DNA from: an uncultured Prevotella sp.
GTDB lineage: Bacteria; Bacteroidota; Bacteroidia; Bacteroidales; Bacteroidaceae
Direction of reading: 5' to 3'
Length of the DNA stretch: 64,000 bases
NCBI GenBank assembly: GCA_934202525.1
Contig: CAKPYB010000002.1
Span: 1-64,000, forward strand
A program made the translations under genes and the position numbers. Shown in pieces: positions 63,531-64,000 of this stretch. Under the pieces are notes generated by a model, which saw only the letters and a list, made by a program, of their open reading frames with translations, made no database searches and was not told the origin of the DNA. How positions within the stretch are numbered: position 1 is the first letter of the stretch; each line of letters starts with the position of its first letter.

Positions 63531-64000
63531 CTAAAAGTGCTTGATTGCTCTATCCATCTCTCTTCTGTCTTCCTTTTCTTTCAGAGTCTGGCGCTTGTCA
63601 TACTCCTTCTTTCCCTTACAGAGGGCAATATCCACCTTGGCTCTACCGTGATTATCGATAAAGATGAGGGTTGGAACAATGGTGAAACCAGGCTGCTTGC
63701 TGTCCTCTTCAAGACGGCGCAATTCGCGCTTGGTGAGAAGAAGCTTGCGGTCGCGGCGAGCCTCATGATTGCTGAAAGAACCATAAAAATAAGGAGAGAT
63801 GTTCATTCCCTTGACCCAAAGTTCGCCCTGATAGAAGTCGCAATAACAATCTACCAGCGAAGCCTTTCCGCCACGGATTGACTTAATCTCTGTTCCCGTA
63901 AGCACAATGCCTGCGGTATAAGTATCAACGAAGAAGTACTCGAACGAAGCCTTCTTGTTGCGTATCTGTATCGGACTCTTCTTACGGAGTTCCTGTTCTT
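63531..64000 (-). CDS. smpB: SsrA-binding protein, start beyond the right edge
   Basis: The visible frame covers 156 codons to the window's end and reads (from its upstream part) [20 protein letters not shown], then [20 protein letters not shown] and [13 protein letters not shown]; the C-terminal [20 protein letters not shown] tail is normal. SmpB delivers tmRNA to stalled ribosomes. The native start is very near the edge, a few codons outside. metH begins three bases downstream of its stop, a coupled pair. Confidence 0.95.
   Translation of the reverse strand, partial: EQELRKKSPIQIRNKKASFEYFFVDTYTAGIVLTGTEIKSIRGGKASLVDCYCDFYQGELWVKGMNISPYFYGSFSNHEARRDRKLLLTKRELRRLEEDSKQPGFTIVPTLIFIDNHGRAKVDIALCKGKKEYDKRQTLKEKEDRREMDRAIKHF

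Overview
The window reads as a chromosomal segment of a Bacteroidales bacterium, most likely Prevotellaceae (Prevotella/Segatella, possibly S. copri). The signs are many TAnnTTTG-type -7 boxes just upstream of genes, a DUF4295 gene beside rpmG/rpmB, HU-CCDC81/SPOR proteins, a tricorn-like protease, DUF4369-type TlpA proteins and a Na+-translocating decarboxylase module. The genus is inferred from style only; there is no rRNA gene in the window.

Layout. 0-0.17 kb: end of a smalltalk-type micro-lipoprotein gene and its terminator. 0.3-7.5 kb: small accessory genes (YqiA-DUF1653 hydrolase, thioredoxin, YccF, two DNA-glycosylase-like AlkZ relatives, TIGR04076, a degenerate RNase H fold) bounded by GGTCATTAA repeats, then a DinD/RhuM-like protein and an ATPase remnant. 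7.6 kb: tRNA-Arg(TCT). 7.9-40.2 kb: mostly core genome. It holds a tricorn protease, ftsY-rimO-HU-HU/LysM, TlpA, queC, radA, pgk, an AspT-type transporter, an OadG/biotin/OadB module, a lipoprotein and rfbC, a HU-SPOR protein and an FHA protein, hisH-hisA-hisF-hisIE, ftsE, lysC, lysA, a GT2 enzyme and hrpB. 40.3-56.7 kb: an accessory island. It holds an AAA/PD-(D/E)XK gene, a leftward primase/DUF5675 module of a mobile element, a candidate structured noncoding RNA, a clostripain lipoprotein, and a graveyard of defence and conjugation relics (PcfK, HsdS-metallopeptidase chimera, AbiEii, two Abi_2 stubs), plus a smalltalk/HU module that is partly duplicated. 56.75-64 kb: core genes read leftward (smpB, metH, HAD, map-tsaD-cinA, rpmB-rpmG-DUF4295).

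How it fits together. The his genes encode the IMP-cyclohydrolase-side and cyclase steps of histidine synthesis, and lysC/lysA form the ends of the diaminopimelate/lysine route. OadG, biotin carrier and OadB are the membrane half of a sodium-pumping decarboxylase whose carboxyltransferase subunit is not in the window. The usual Bacteroidetes order cinA-rpmB-rpmG-DUF4295-ftsY-rimO is broken here: the first four genes end at 56.75 kb on the minus strand and ftsY-rimO lie at 11.5 kb on the plus strand, which one inversion of about 45 kb could explain.

The most interesting unexplained signal is the roughly 420-nt segment at 47.62-48.05 kb. It has a minus-strand promoter, about ten hairpins, UUCG and GCAA tetraloops, a duplicated 9-nt loop sequence and a 3' terminal hairpin, and no credible reading frame. 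Other notable signals are the triplicated 103-bp promoter module, matching leader hairpins upstream of two Abi_2 stubs and a third mobile-element gene, and mini-repeats that have become coding sequence (in the primase and at the HisF start).
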